A DNA stretch of 11,106 nt, from NCBI GenBank assembly GCA_902778985.1, contig CACYZS010000035.1, positions 1 to 11,106 of the forward strand, in the 5' to 3' direction. Below the pieces are notes generated by a model. That model had not been told where the DNA came from. It did no database searches and saw nothing but the letters and a program-made list of their open reading frames with translations. Position numbers and translations under genes: made by a program. Shown in pieces: positions 1 through 7,497 of this stretch. How positions within the stretch are numbered: position 1 is the first letter of the stretch; each line of letters begins with the position of its first letter. The DNA is from an uncultured Ruminococcus sp. GTDB lineage: Bacteria; Bacillota; Clostridia; Oscillospirales; CAG-272.

Positions 1-48
1 CGTTTTCGCCCGTTTGACGCCGCTTTCAAAAAAAGGCGCGCCGATTTC

Positions 49-77
49 TTGCAAAAAAGACAAAAAAAGTATATAAT
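49..77 (+). promoter_or_regulatory. sigma-A-type promoter for the glycosidase/solute-binding unit
   Basis: A TTGCAA box at 49-54 and a perfect TATAAT at 72-77 are separated by exactly 17 bases, which is the classic vegetative layout. Transcription would start near 84, giving a leader of about 48 bases before the ATG at 132. An AGGGA ribosome site at 118-122 lies 9 bases ahead of that ATG. The surrounding A-rich tracts stand out against the GC-rich coding DNA. The promoter probably drives the two genes that follow. I saw no operator or riboswitch in the leader. Confidence 0.75.
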
Positions 78-131
78 GGTAGTATAAAAAGAAACAGGCT
101 CCCATTACGCGAGAAAAAGGGAAAAACCGAT

Positions 132-1883
132 ATGAGAAAAAGTTTTCGGAACGGAATGATCGTCGTCGCGGGAAAGTTCTATGAGGACGCGGCGTACGAC
201 GTCTGCTCGAACGACCTGCACGTCCGGTTCGACGGCAAGGGCGGGATCACCAACTATACCGTCGTCAACCGGGGCGGCAGTTACGTCCAGCGCACTTTTC
301 TGAACGTCTTCTCCGGGGGAGAAAGGATCACCGGCGCCTACTGTGACAAGACGGTCGAAATGATCGGCAGGACGCAGAAGATCGTTCTGAAAAACGGGGA
401 CTGCAAGATCTCGCTTTTGCAGTTCGTTCCGATTGCCGGCAACGCGGTGTTCTACGAGTTCAAGGCGAGCAAACCGGGCGAGTACGACGTGGTACTGGAT
501 TTAAGCGACGAGGGCAAGGGCTTTCGCTTCGCCGCCAACGTCGAATACCGATTCATACCGCACAACGTGTCGGTCGTTTTGCGCGTGAACAAGGGCGCGC
601 GCTTCGTCCTTTCCTTCGATACCGACGACGCGTACTGCAAGACCGCGCTCTCCCGCTTCGCCGAATACAAGAGGGCGGTCGCCGACGAGATCCGGGGGAT
701 CGTGATCCCCCCGACGGCAAAGACCGAAAAGGACAAGGCGCTCTACGTTTCGAGCGTCTTCTCGGCACTTGAAAACTACAAAGAGATCGGACCGTATAAG
801 GGGTTCTCCCCGAGTTGCGTTTGCCCCGATCCGGCGCGTTCCTATTACGTCGACGCCTACTGGGCGACGACGTCGCTCTATAAGCAGAACCGCGCCAAAA
901 CCGTCCGGGATCAGATCGTCACCCTCTCGTACGGGATCGACGAGACCGGGGACTGCCCCGCCGCCGTGACCTTCGGACTCGCGCCGCACTGGCGCAACCA
1001 CTACGACACCCCGAGTTTCTTCGTCATGACGGTCTACGACTACATCAACCGGACCGGCGACTTCTCGATTTTGGACGAGAAAACGAACGGCAGGACCGTC
1101 TACCAATGCTGCCTTCTCGCGATCGAAAAACTCTCGGAAAACGAGGACGAGACCTCGCTGCTGAAAAAGCCGGGCAGATACAACGTCCGGGACTGGGCGG
1201 ACCGGGTCAACCGCGTCGGATACGTCACCTATGTCGAACTGCTCTACGCCCGCGCGCTCTTTTGCCTCTCCAGGATCGCCGGGACGCGGGATAAGGTGCG
1301 CGCCCGCCGCTATCACGAAATGTTTCAGAAGACCAAGGACGCGATCAATAAGATCCTCTGGGACGAGCAGAAGGGGTACTACGTCAACTACAAAAACGGC
1401 GACTTCGTCGAGGATAACCTGTCCGCCGACACGATCCTCGCCGTCCTCTTCGGGATCGCCGACAAGGAGAAGACCGAACGCCTGCTCGACAGCGTGTCGG
1501 CGCTCCTCGACACGAGAAACAACAAACGCCAGCAGGCGGGCGAGTTCGGCGTTCTCTGCGTCTTCCCGTTCTATCGCGGGATCGACCGCTGCTACAACCG
1601 TTCCGCGCAGGAATACGAGCAGCAGAACGGCGCTTCCCACCCGGCGCTCTCGGCGATGGTCGCCTACGCGCAGCAAATGCACGGACGGGACTGTACCTAC
1701 GCCTTGACCTCGTCGTTTGACTGGAACGTCAAGCACGGGAACTACATCCTGCCCGACTACTATTCCCCCTGCGCGCCCTGCGGCTCCCATCTGATGACCT
1801 GGAACAGCGTCGTCGCCCTGGTCTACGACTGGCAGGACGTCGACTTCTTCGGGGAAAACGAAGCCGTCTGGAAGCGCAAATAA
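132..1883 (+). CDS. putative cytoplasmic six-hairpin (alpha/alpha)6-barrel glycoside hydrolase
   Basis: The protein has 583 residues and neither a signal peptide nor membrane segments, so it should act in the cytoplasm. The N-terminal 190 or so residues are rich in beta strand, as in the sandwich domain that precedes many (alpha/alpha)6 glycosidases. From about residue 200 the protein is helical and carries motifs of that fold: aromatic-rich YYVDAYWATTSLY (238-250), P-S-F-F with YINRTGD (294-310), a DWAD acid cluster (354-357), NLSADT near 429-434, and EYEQQNGASHPA (495-504), which resembles the late E-x-x-Q-N-G motif of families such as GH63, GH78, GH94 and GH133. The likely role is cleavage of an imported oligosaccharide, consistent with the solute-binding lipoprotein 65 bases downstream. 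I cannot assign a GH family, substrate or proven catalytic residues. Cysteine content is high for a secreted protein, which fits a cytosolic location. The AGGGA ribosome site supports this ATG. Confidence 0.6.
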   Translation: MRKSFRNGMIVVAGKFYEDAAYDVCSNDLHVRFDGKGGITNYTVVNRGGSYVQRTFLNVFSGGERITGAYCDKTVEMIGRTQKIVLKNGDCKISLLQFVPIAGNAVFYEFKASKPGEYDVVLDLSDEGKGFRFAANVEYRFIPHNVSVVLRVNKGARFVLSFDTDDAYCKTALSRFAEYKRAVADEIRGIVIPPTAKTEKDKALYVSSVFSALENYKEIGPYKGFSPSCVCPDPARSYYVDAYWATTSLYKQNRAKTVRDQIVTLSYGIDETGDCPAAVTFGLAPHWRNHYDTPSFFVMTVYDYINRTGDFSILDEKTNGRTVYQCCLLAIEKLSENEDETSLLKKPGRYNVRDWADRVNRVGYVTYVELLYARALFCLSRIAGTRDKVRARRYHEMFQKTKDAINKILWDEQKGYYVNYKNGDFVEDNLSADTILAVLFGIADKEKTERLLDSVSALLDTRNNKRQQAGEFGVLCVFPFYRGIDRCYNRSAQEYEQQNGASHPALSAMVAYAQQMHGRDCTYALTSSFDWNVKHGNYILPDYYSPCAPCGSHLMTWNSVVALVYDWQDVDFFGENEAVWKRK

Positions 1884-1948
1884 TCAAAACAGGATATCCA
1901 CCGCAATCGCATCGGGAACAAATCATATAGAGTTCAGGAGAAAAGAGT

Positions 1949-3643
1949 ATGAAAAAAACCACCATAGCCCTGATCCTTTGCCTCGTTCTGTGCCTTCCCC
2001 TCTTCGCGTCCTGCGATAAGGGCGGCGCCGACGCGGAACCCACCGCGTCCGCGACCGGGACCGAGCCCGTCGCGGACGTGACCTCGGGAGACGCGACCGA
2101 AGCGTCCGTCGACACCAAGTGGGAAAAGATCGCGCCCAAGATCACGATGATGGCGGAGAGCGCGCGGACGCTGAAGATCGAATACAGCGTCGCCGTATCG
2201 GCGGAAAAAGCCTCTCGCAACAAGACCTATCTGGAAGGTCCCGACGAGGTCGTGGACGGCGTGACGCCCGTGATCGAGCAGATGGTCTACCAGCGCAACA
2301 AGGCGGCGTGCGACCTGCTGGGCGTCAAGATCATATACGACCCGTGGGACTACGGGTTCGGCTCGCAGCAGGAGCCGATCGAACTTGCCGTCAAGGGAAA
2401 GGCGGCGGACGCGCCCGACCTCTTTGTCAATATGCTGAACGACGAGAGCCACGCGATGCTGAACGGCGTCTTCAAAGACGTGTGGTCGATCCCGAACTCG
2501 TTCTTTGATTTCACGACCGACGGTTGGTTGAAGGAGTGGATGGAGAACCTGTCGTTCACCGGCGATCGCGCCTACATTCTCGGCAGCGACTATTTCCTCG
2601 ACATTCTGCGCGCGATGGACGTGATCCCCTTCAATATGGACATGATGGACGGAAACGCCGACAAACTCGCCGCGGCGATCATCGGGGCCGACGAGACGCT
2701 CGGCGACGGCGAAAAACTGACGCCCCGTTTCTTCGACCTGGTCGATCGGGGAGAGTGGACCTGGGACGTCCTCGGCAAACTCTGCGAGGCGATCTGGGTG
2801 GACACCGACGGGGACGGGACGGACTCGATCCGCGATCAACTCGGCATCATCTCCGACGGGTACGGCGGGATCAACGCCGCCAGTTTCGTCTACTGCTGCG
2901 GCGAACAGTTGACCGAGGCGTATCCGATCGAGGACGAGAACAGCCCGTACAACAACAAACAGTGGGTCAAATACAACGACGACTCGACCGTTCTGAACCG
3001 GATCTTCGACGCGGTGAAAAGCGTGTTCGAGGGACCCGGTTCCCTGACGACCAGTTACACCTTCGCCGGCAACACGCCCGAGAACCCCGGCGCCTCGTAC
3101 CACCACACCAAATTCGCCATGAGCGAACTGCTCTTCGGCGGCGTATGCACGCTCGGCGCGCTCGAGGACGACGTGTTCCAGAACATGGAGGACCTCTATT
3201 CGGTCGTTCCCTGCCCGAAGATCGACTCGGCAAGAGAATACAACACGATCATCATCAATCAGGGCGACTGCGGCGCGATCAACGTCAACGTCAAACCCGC
3301 CAAGGCGAAGGCGCTGACGGCGTTCATCCAGTACTGCACCGAACATTCGGGCAAGATCCGCAAACAGTTCCTCGAGATCGTCATGAAGTACAAGGTCACG
3401 ACCTACGACCAGGGCACCGACCGGATGCTCAACATCATCTACGACGGCATCCTCTACGGACGCGACAAGACGGTCGACGACCTGAACAACGAGCCTCGCT
3501 GGCACCGCAAGATGATGGCAGAGAAGTTCGTCGCGGGATCCGACTACATCTCGACCCTCTACAAATCCAGCCTCGAGGCCAAGCAGAAACTGCTCGACGA
3601 GGTCATGAAAACCTGGTACAAACTACCGAAAACCGAAAACTGA
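1949..3643 (+). CDS. extracellular solute-binding lipoprotein (probable sugar ABC transporter)
   Basis: This 564-residue protein begins with a lipoprotein signal peptide: MKK, a hydrophobic stretch, then LFASC with Cys22 as the expected lipidation site. A flexible Ala/Thr/Asp-rich linker (about residues 23-57) follows, and then a long periplasmic-binding-type domain. The motif GEWTWDVLGKL (268-278) followed by a D-x-D-x-D-G stretch (285-290) is typical of the large sugar-binding proteins common in Clostridia. The protein should sit on the outer face of the membrane and deliver a carbohydrate to an ABC permease, but no permease or ATPase gene is adjacent. An AGGAG site at 1936-1940, 8 bases before the ATG, fixes the start. 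The 65-base gap from the glycosidase gene holds no terminator, so the two are probably co-transcribed. The coding end contains a short CCGAAAA-type repetition (about 3625-3658). The ligand cannot be predicted. Confidence 0.82.
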   Translation: MKKTTIALILCLVLCLPLFASCDKGGADAEPTASATGTEPVADVTSGDATEASVDTKWEKIAPKITMMAESARTLKIEYSVAVSAEKASRNKTYLEGPDEVVDGVTPVIEQMVYQRNKAACDLLGVKIIYDPWDYGFGSQQEPIELAVKGKAADAPDLFVNMLNDESHAMLNGVFKDVWSIPNSFFDFTTDGWLKEWMENLSFTGDRAYILGSDYFLDILRAMDVIPFNMDMMDGNADKLAAAIIGADETLGDGEKLTPRFFDLVDRGEWTWDVLGKLCEAIWVDTDGDGTDSIRDQLGIISDGYGGINAASFVYCCGEQLTEAYPIEDENSPYNNKQWVKYNDDSTVLNRIFDAVKSVFEGPGSLTTSYTFAGNTPENPGASYHHTKFAMSELLFGGVCTLGALEDDVFQNMEDLYSVVPCPKIDSAREYNTIIINQGDCGAINVNVKPAKAKALTAFIQYCTEHSGKIRKQFLEIVMKYKVTTYDQGTDRMLNIIYDGILYGRDKTVDDLNNEPRWHRKMMAEKFVAGSDYISTLYKSSLEAKQKLLDEVMKTWYKLPKTEN

Positions 3644-3665
3644 AACCCGAAAACCGAACCCCCGG

Positions 3666-3695
3666 GCGGCGGTCGAAACGACCGCCGCTCTTTCA
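3666..3695 (+). terminator. intrinsic terminator after the solute-binding protein gene
   Basis: A perfect 10-bp GC-rich stem (3666-3675 with 3679-3688) closes on an AAA loop and is followed by TCTTTCA. It lies 22 bases after the lipoprotein stop codon, so it separates that unit from the glyA promoter at 3764. The U-tract is interrupted, so termination may be incomplete. Confidence 0.75.
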
Positions 3696-3763
3696 TTCGG
3701 TCGCCCGTTCGCGCATGAGAAGCGGGCAAAGAGAGAAAAAGTGAAAAAAAACGGTATTAGACC

Positions 3764-3792
3764 TTGTAAAATCTCTTCCTATGTTGTATAAT
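3764..3792 (+). promoter_or_regulatory. strong sigma-A-type promoter for the glyA operon
   Basis: TTGTAA at 3764-3769 and a perfect TATAAT at 3787-3792 are spaced by 17 bases, and the region upstream is A-rich. Transcription should begin around 3799, giving a leader of about 37 bases, which is too short for a riboswitch. An in-frame ATG at 3791 overlaps the -10 box, so it cannot be the translation start of an mRNA made here. This supports the glyA start at 3836. Confidence 0.85.
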
Positions 3793-3835
3793 GATTTGGA
3801 ATATGCCAAACGGAACGAAAAAGAGAGGTTACCCC

Positions 3836-5089
3836 ATGATTTCTGAAATGCTTGCCCGCCTGAACGAGTCCGATCCCGAGATCGGCGCCGCCATCAAAGC
3901 CGAGTTCGACCGGCAGAGAAACGGGATCGAGTTGATCGCGTCGGAGAACTTCGTCTCCGAACCCGTCCTGCTCGCCGCCGGGACCATCCTCACCAACAAG
4001 TACGCGGAGGGTTATCCCGCGCACCGCTACTACGGCGGATGCGAGAAGGTCGACGTCGTGGAGAACCTCGCGATCGAACGGGCGAAAAAACTCTTCGGGT
4101 GCGATTTCGCGAACGTCCAGCCGCACAGCGGTTCACAGGCGAACACCGCCGTTTACGTCGCGCTGCTCAACACCGGCGACACCGTCCTCGGTATGTCGCT
4201 CTCGGACGGCGGACACCTGACGCACGGCAGCCCGGTCAACCTCTCGGGTAAATACTACAACTTCGTTCCCTACGGCGTGAGCGCCGAGACCCACCGGATC
4301 GACTACGACTACGTCGAAAAACTGGCGAAGGAAAAGCAGCCGAAACTGATCGTGGCGGGCGCGTCCGCCTATCCCCGCGTCATCGACTTCAAGCGGCTTG
4401 CCGAGATCGCGCACGGCGTCGGGGCATACCTGATGGTCGATATGGCGCACATCGCGGGACTTGTCGCCGCCGGGCTGCATCCCTCTCCCCTGCCCTACGC
4501 CGACGTCGTGACCACCACGACCCACAAGACGCTGCGCGGTCCGCGCGGCGGTCTGATCCTCACCAACAACGAGGAGATCGCGAAGAAGATCAACAAGGCG
4601 ATCTTCCCCGGTATCCAGGGCGGTCCCCTGCTCCATATCATCGCGGCGAAAGCCGTCTGCTTCGGCGAGGCGCTGAAGCCCTCGTTCAAAACCTATCAGA
4701 AGCAGATCGTCGCCAACGCCAAGACCCTTGCCGAGCAGTTCCTGAAAGAGGGCTTTGAACTGGTCTCGGGCGGCACGGACAACCATCTGATGCTGCTGGA
4801 TCTCCGTCCCTACGGGATCACCGGGCGCGAACTCGAGGTCCGGCTTGACGAGGTGCACATCACCGTCAACAAGAACGCGATCCCGAACGACCCCGAGAAA
4901 CCCACCGTCACCAGCGGGATCCGCGTCGGTACCCCCGCCGTCACCTCTCGCGGCATGAAGGAAGAGGAAATGAAGAAGATCGGGCACCTGATCGCCCTGA
5001 CCGCGTCCGACTTCGAGAAGAACGCAGACACGGTCCGCGCGGAAGTCGCGGAACTCTGCCGCCGTTTCCCGCTCTATGCGGAACTCTGA
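3836..5089 (+). CDS. glyA: serine hydroxymethyltransferase
   Basis: GlyA is a cytoplasmic PLP enzyme that interconverts serine plus tetrahydrofolate with glycine plus 5,10-methylenetetrahydrofolate, the main source of one-carbon units. From the ATG at 3836 the protein has 417 residues, the normal bacterial length. Family hallmarks are [11 protein letters not shown] (31-41), [15 protein letters not shown] (59-73), SDGGHLTHG (123-131), [13 protein letters not shown] (201-213) and the PLP-lysine motif [14 protein letters not shown] (226-239), in which Lys231 forms the Schiff base. The start is chosen because GAGAGG at 3823-3828 lies 7 bases before it, whereas an upstream in-frame ATG at 3791 sits inside the promoter. 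The gene is first in an operon with pncC, pfkA and a membrane protein. Its 3' end overlaps pncC by 14 bases, which suggests translational coupling. Confidence 0.97.
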   Translation: MISEMLARLNESDPEIGAAIKAEFDRQRNGIELIASENFVSEPVLLAAGTILTNKYAEGYPAHRYYGGCEKVDVVENLAIERAKKLFGCDFANVQPHSGSQANTAVYVALLNTGDTVLGMSLSDGGHLTHGSPVNLSGKYYNFVPYGVSAETHRIDYDYVEKLAKEKQPKLIVAGASAYPRVIDFKRLAEIAHGVGAYLMVDMAHIAGLVAAGLHPSPLPYADVVTTTTHKTLRGPRGGLILTNNEEIAKKINKAIFPGIQGGPLLHIIAAKAVCFGEALKPSFKTYQKQIVANAKTLAEQFLKEGFELVSGGTDNHLMLLDLRPYGITGRELEVRLDEVHITVNKNAIPNDPEKPTVTSGIRVGTPAVTSRGMKEEEMKKIGHLIALTASDFEKNADTVRAEVAELCRRFPLYAEL

Positions 5090-5552
5090 CGCCGCGGCTC
5101 TGGTCGCGCGCCTCGCCGAACGGAAACTGACCGTCTCGACGGCGGAATCCTGCACCGGGGGCTTGATCGCCTCGTCGATCGTCGACGTACCGGGCGCGAG
5201 CGCCGTCTTTCCGGGCGGAGCCGTGACCTACGCGCCGTCGGTCAAGACCGCGCTGCTCGGCGTGCCGGAAGAGTTGATCGAAAAGCGCGGAGTGGTCAGC
5301 GCAGAGGTCGCCGCCGCGATGGCGGAGGGCGCGAAGAAACGCTTCGGCACCGACCTTGCCGTCTCGGTCACCGGCGTCGCCGGCCCCGACGGGGGAACGC
5401 CCGATGCGCCGGTCGGCTGCGTCTATATCGGGATTGCGACGGAAAGCAAGACCGTCACCTTCCGCGAGGATATCCCGGGAGACCGGGACGAGGTCAGACG
5501 CGGCGCCGCCGAACGGGCGATCCGCCACTGCCTTGAACTGACGAACGAATGA
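5076..5552 (+). CDS. pncC: nicotinamide-nucleotide amidase (PncC / CinA C-terminal domain family)
   Basis: This 158-residue protein is the stand-alone form of the CinA C-terminal domain, a cytoplasmic amidase that converts nicotinamide mononucleotide to nicotinate mononucleotide and so recycles NAD breakdown products. The family motif [11 protein letters not shown] (23-33) carries the serine expected to be catalytic. Other conserved features are GGAVTY with nearby Lys57 (48-57), [14 protein letters not shown] (73-86) and the [18 protein letters not shown] stretch (97-114). The N-terminal molybdopterin-binding-like domain of full CinA is absent, as in many PncC proteins. The ATG lies inside the last codons of glyA in another frame, with a 14-base overlap, so translation is probably coupled. 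Competence-related roles attributed to CinA in some bacteria should not be assumed here. Confidence 0.93.
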   Translation: MRNSDAAALVARLAERKLTVSTAESCTGGLIASSIVDVPGASAVFPGGAVTYAPSVKTALLGVPEELIEKRGVVSAEVAAAMAEGAKKRFGTDLAVSVTGVAGPDGGTPDAPVGCVYIGIATESKTVTFREDIPGDRDEVRRGAAERAIRHCLELTNE

Positions 5553-5556
5553 TTTT

Positions 5557-5572
5557 GGCTCCTGCGGGAGCC
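5557..5572 (+). other. small intergenic hairpin between pncC and pfkA
   Basis: GGCTCC and GGAGCC form a perfect 6-bp stem around a TGCG loop, 5 bases after the pncC stop and just ahead of the pfkA ribosome site. A T-run precedes the stem and none follows it, so it is not a normal intrinsic terminator on the + strand. It could be a processing or stability element within the polycistronic mRNA, or simply local structure. Confidence 0.4.
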
Positions 5573-5597
5573 GATTGAGAAAGGAAGCCGGACTGCT

Positions 5598-6662
5598 ATG
5601 GAAAAGTTCAGAAGAATCGGCGTACTGACGTCGGGGGGAGACGCCCCCGGTATGAACGCGGCGATCCGCGCCGTCACCCGGACCGCGATCGCGCACGGCG
5701 TCGAGGTCATGGGGATCTACCGCGGATACAGCGGACTGATCGACGGGGATATCAAGCAACTGGGTATCCGCGACGTCTCGAACTGCATCAACCACGGCGG
5801 AACCATGCTCTATTCCGACCGATGCCCCGAATTCAAGACCGAGGCGGGCATGGCGAAAGCCGTCGAGACCTGCCGCCGTCTTGAGATCGACGGGATCGTC
5901 GCCATCGGCGGCGACGGTACCTTCCGCGGCGCGACAGATCTGACGGGACACGGGATCCCCTGCGTCGGGCTTCCCGGTACGATCGACAACGACATTACCT
6001 CGACCGATCTTTCGATCGGTTTCGATACCGCGATGAACACCGTGATCGAGATGGTCGACCGCCTGCGCGACACCTGCGAATCCCACGCGCGCTGCAACGT
6101 CGTCGAGGTCATGGGCAGAGACGCGGGCGACATCGCCCTGCGTTCGGGCATCGCCTCGGGCGCGACCGCCGTCGCCATTCCCGAGATCAAGTTCGACGCC
6201 GACGGGACCATCGAGAAGATCAAGCGTTCCAAGGCGCTCGGCAAGCGGAACTTCATCATCATCGTCTCCGAGGGCTGCGGACACGAGTTCGGTCCGAGTT
6301 TCACCGAGCGCATCGAGCGCGAGACCGGCGTTGAGTCGCGGTTCGCCCGCCTGGCGCACGTCGTCCGCGGCGGTACCCCGACGCTCGAGGACCGTCTTCT
6401 CTCGTCCATGATGGGCGTCTACGCCGTCGAACAACTGCTCAAAGGACAATCCAATATCGTCATCTGCTCGCGCGCGGGCAAGATCGTTTCGACCGAGATC
6501 CGCTACGCGCTGATGCTCGACCGGATGTATAAGAACAAACTGCAGCCGGGCGACCTCGATCCCTTCACCGAAGAGCAGATCGCCGAGATGAAACGCTTCT
6601 GCGAAAAGAAGCGCGCCGATCTCGTTTCGCTCTACGAAAAGGTCGACCTTCTCGGACTGTGA
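5598..6662 (+). CDS. pfkA: ATP-dependent 6-phosphofructokinase
   Basis: PfkA phosphorylates fructose 6-phosphate to fructose 1,6-bisphosphate, the committed step of glycolysis, in the cytoplasm. The 354-residue protein shows the family motifs in order: GVLTSGGDAPGMNAAIR (8-24), GGDGT (104-108), PGTIDND (126-132) with the expected catalytic Asp130, VEVMGRDAGDIAL (169-181), and RGGTPTLEDRLL (257-268). Glycines at the positions matching E. coli Gly104 and Gly124 (here Gly107 and Gly127) point to ATP rather than pyrophosphate as phosphoryl donor. The protein is about 30 residues longer than the 320-residue E. coli enzyme, with the extra part mainly at the C-terminus. The segment after the catalytic motif reads ITSTDLSIGF, where most homologues have a Gly before Thr-Asp, a mild departure. 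AAGGAAG at 5581-5587 supports the start. The stop overlaps the next gene by one base. Confidence 0.95.
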   Translation: MEKFRRIGVLTSGGDAPGMNAAIRAVTRTAIAHGVEVMGIYRGYSGLIDGDIKQLGIRDVSNCINHGGTMLYSDRCPEFKTEAGMAKAVETCRRLEIDGIVAIGGDGTFRGATDLTGHGIPCVGLPGTIDNDITSTDLSIGFDTAMNTVIEMVDRLRDTCESHARCNVVEVMGRDAGDIALRSGIASGATAVAIPEIKFDADGTIEKIKRSKALGKRNFIIIVSEGCGHEFGPSFTERIERETGVESRFARLAHVVRGGTPTLEDRLLSSMMGVYAVEQLLKGQSNIVICSRAGKIVSTEIRYALMLDRMYKNKLQPGDLDPFTEEQIAEMKRFCEKKRADLVSLYEKVDLLGL

Positions 6663-7024
6663 TGGAACCCGGGTTCAAGGATCAACCCCCGGTCGCGCCG
6701 GAAGAAAAGGAGAAGTTGACGCCGAAGCAGATCACGCTTACGACCCTCTCGTACTTCTTCTTCGGGGTCGCCGCCGTCACTCTTCTCGTGATGATCTACG
6801 TCTACACGGCGAAGGATCTGACGGTCTCCCCCTACCTGCCCCCGAGCCTGAACCTCTCGTTCTGGGGCGGGATCGGCTTCGGGATGCTCTTCCGCACGTT
6901 CCTGCGCAAAGAAGAGAACGTCAGCCCGATCAACTTCGCGTCCAAACTCTGTTTTTCGATCCTCGTGCTGCTCGTGGCGTTGCTTGCCTTTCTCTCCGGC
7001 ATCCTGAACGTCCTGCACCCGTAA
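6662..7024 (+). CDS. small integral membrane protein of unknown function
   Basis: The product is about 120 residues. It has a charged cytosolic N-terminal tail rich in Pro, Lys and Glu (about 1-25), a hydrophobic segment near residues 27-48, a second weaker one containing SFWGGIGFGMLF (around 67-80), and a third near 94-116. This predicts a three-helix membrane protein. I do not recognise the family. The ATG overlaps the pfkA stop as TGATG, and a GTG three bases earlier is an alternative start; no strong ribosome site is visible, so translation is probably coupled to pfkA. Being last in a glyA-pncC-pfkA operon suggests a housekeeping or membrane role but does not identify one. The GC content and third-position bias match its neighbours, so it is very likely a real gene. 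Confidence 0.75.
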   Translation: MEPGFKDQPPVAPEEKEKLTPKQITLTTLSYFFFGVAAVTLLVMIYVYTAKDLTVSPYLPPSLNLSFWGGIGFGMLFRTFLRKEENVSPINFASKLCFSILVLLVALLAFLSGILNVLHP

Positions 7025-7030
7025 AACGAT

Positions 7031-7062
7031 ACGCCGCCCCGCAAAGGGCGGCGTTGTTTTTT
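7031..7062 (+). terminator. intrinsic terminator of the glyA-pncC-pfkA operon
   Basis: A perfect 9-bp stem (7031-7039 with 7046-7054) closes on a CGCAAA loop and runs straight into TGTTTTTT at 7055-7062. It begins 7 bases after the stop codon of the small membrane protein. This is a textbook rho-independent terminator on the + strand. Confidence 0.92.
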
Positions 7063-7086
7063 GACCGCAAGAAACGATCTCACATA

Positions 7087-7121
7087 AAAGAAGCGTCCCG
7101 ATCAACTCGGGACGCTTCTTT
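7087..7121. terminator. bidirectional terminator between convergent transcripts
   Basis: A perfect 15-bp stem (7087-7101 with 7107-7121) closes on a TCAAC loop. On the + strand the stem ends in TTT and is followed by a pyrimidine-rich stretch containing TTTT. On the - strand it ends in TTT followed by T and A. It therefore can end the AbrB-family transcript arriving from the right and back up the operon terminator at 7031-7062. Confidence 0.85.
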
Positions 7122-7181
7122 CCTCTTTTGTTTGTCCGAAGGAATAATCACCTTTGGACGGGCATACCTTGTACCGTGCGA

Positions 7182-7433
7182 TCAGTCCTGCTTCTCGCCG
7201 AGTTCGTGCAGACAGGAAGCACAGACCGAGCGACCGCGGAACGTGGTCAGGTCGCCGCCGTTCTTTCCGCAGAACACGCAGACCGCGCCGGATTTCCGGA
7301 TCACGATCGCGTCGTTTTCCGAAGAAATATCGACGGGATCTCCTTCCTCAAGGTACAGCGACTTCCGCATCTCTTTCGGAATAACGATCCGTCCGAGAGC
7401 GTCGATCCTTCTGACGATACCGATCGATTTCAT
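7182..7433 (-). CDS. AbrB/SpoVT-family transition-state regulator with Cys2-Cys2 C-terminus
   Basis: The product has 83 residues. The N-terminal part, MKSIGIVRRIDALGRIVIPK (1-20) through the EMRKSLYLEEGDPVDI region, is the swapped-hairpin SpoVT-AbrB DNA-binding domain, which works as a dimer. The C-terminal part carries CVFC (Cys52, Cys55) and CASC (Cys71, Cys74), probably a small zinc knuckle as seen in many clostridial AbrB homologues. It should be a global regulator of the growth-to-stationary or sporulation transition. An in-frame ATG exists upstream (7593-7595), but the chosen start is preceded 8 bases away by a G-rich ribosome site (7442-7447 on the opposite strand), matches the conserved N-terminus of the family, and lies downstream of the promoter at 7498-7526. 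The gene is divergent from the spoIIIA operon. Whether it is an AbrB or SpoVT orthologue cannot be decided here. Confidence 0.92.
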   Translation of the reverse strand: MKSIGIVRRIDALGRIVIPKEMRKSLYLEEGDPVDISSENDAIVIRKSGAVCVFCGKNGGDLTTFRGRSVCASCLHELGEKQD

Positions 7434-7464
7434 TGTCAATTCCCCCCATGTCATATCAGTCATA

Positions 7465-7490
7465 GTCCCGGTCAGACGGATTCCGGGCAC
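7465..7490 (-). other. possible 5'-leader hairpin of the AbrB-family mRNA
   Basis: Read on the - strand, CCCGG (7483-7487) can pair with CCGGG (7467-7471), and a flanking GT/AC pair extends the stem past a one-base bulge. The hairpin begins within a few bases of the predicted transcript start near 7491. A 5'-terminal stem of this kind often protects mRNA from decay. The stem is short, so the call is tentative. Confidence 0.35.
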
Positions 7491-7497
7491 CTTGTTT

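Noticed and set aside
501..1790. Long - strand open frame (429 codons) across the glycosidase gene
   Set aside because: It is antisense to a gene with clear domain motifs. The product is rich in Val/Arg/Asp/Gly as expected of a mirror frame in GC-rich DNA, and it has no ribosome site or recognisable motif.
1934..3505. Long - strand open frame (523 codons) across the solute-binding protein gene
   Set aside because: It is the same kind of mirror frame, opposite a convincing lipoprotein gene.
3703..3729. Second hairpin after the solute-binding protein gene (GCCCG with CGGGC)
   Set aside because: It has only 5 good pairs, a long loop and no T-run, so it is too weak to call.
2524..3744. Alternative + frame inside and beyond the solute-binding protein gene
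   Set aside because: It is an Arg-rich out-of-frame product, it runs through the terminator, and it has no ribosome site.
3791..3835. Upstream ATG for glyA
   Set aside because: It overlaps the -10 box and would lie ahead of the transcript start, whereas the ATG at 3836 has a good ribosome site.
3799..3835. Riboswitch (glycine or tetrahydrofolate type) upstream of glyA
   Set aside because: The leader predicted from the promoter is only about 37 bases and holds no extended pairing.
5557..5572. Terminator between pncC and pfkA
   Set aside because: The stem is short and no T-run follows it on the + strand.
5898..5990. Pyrophosphate-dependent phosphofructokinase
   Set aside because: GGDGT and PGTIDND carry Gly at both donor-specificity positions, where pyrophosphate enzymes have Asp and Lys.
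4941..6449. Long - strand open frame spanning glyA, pncC and pfkA
   Set aside because: It lies opposite three well-identified genes and crosses their boundaries, and its composition is of mirror-frame type.
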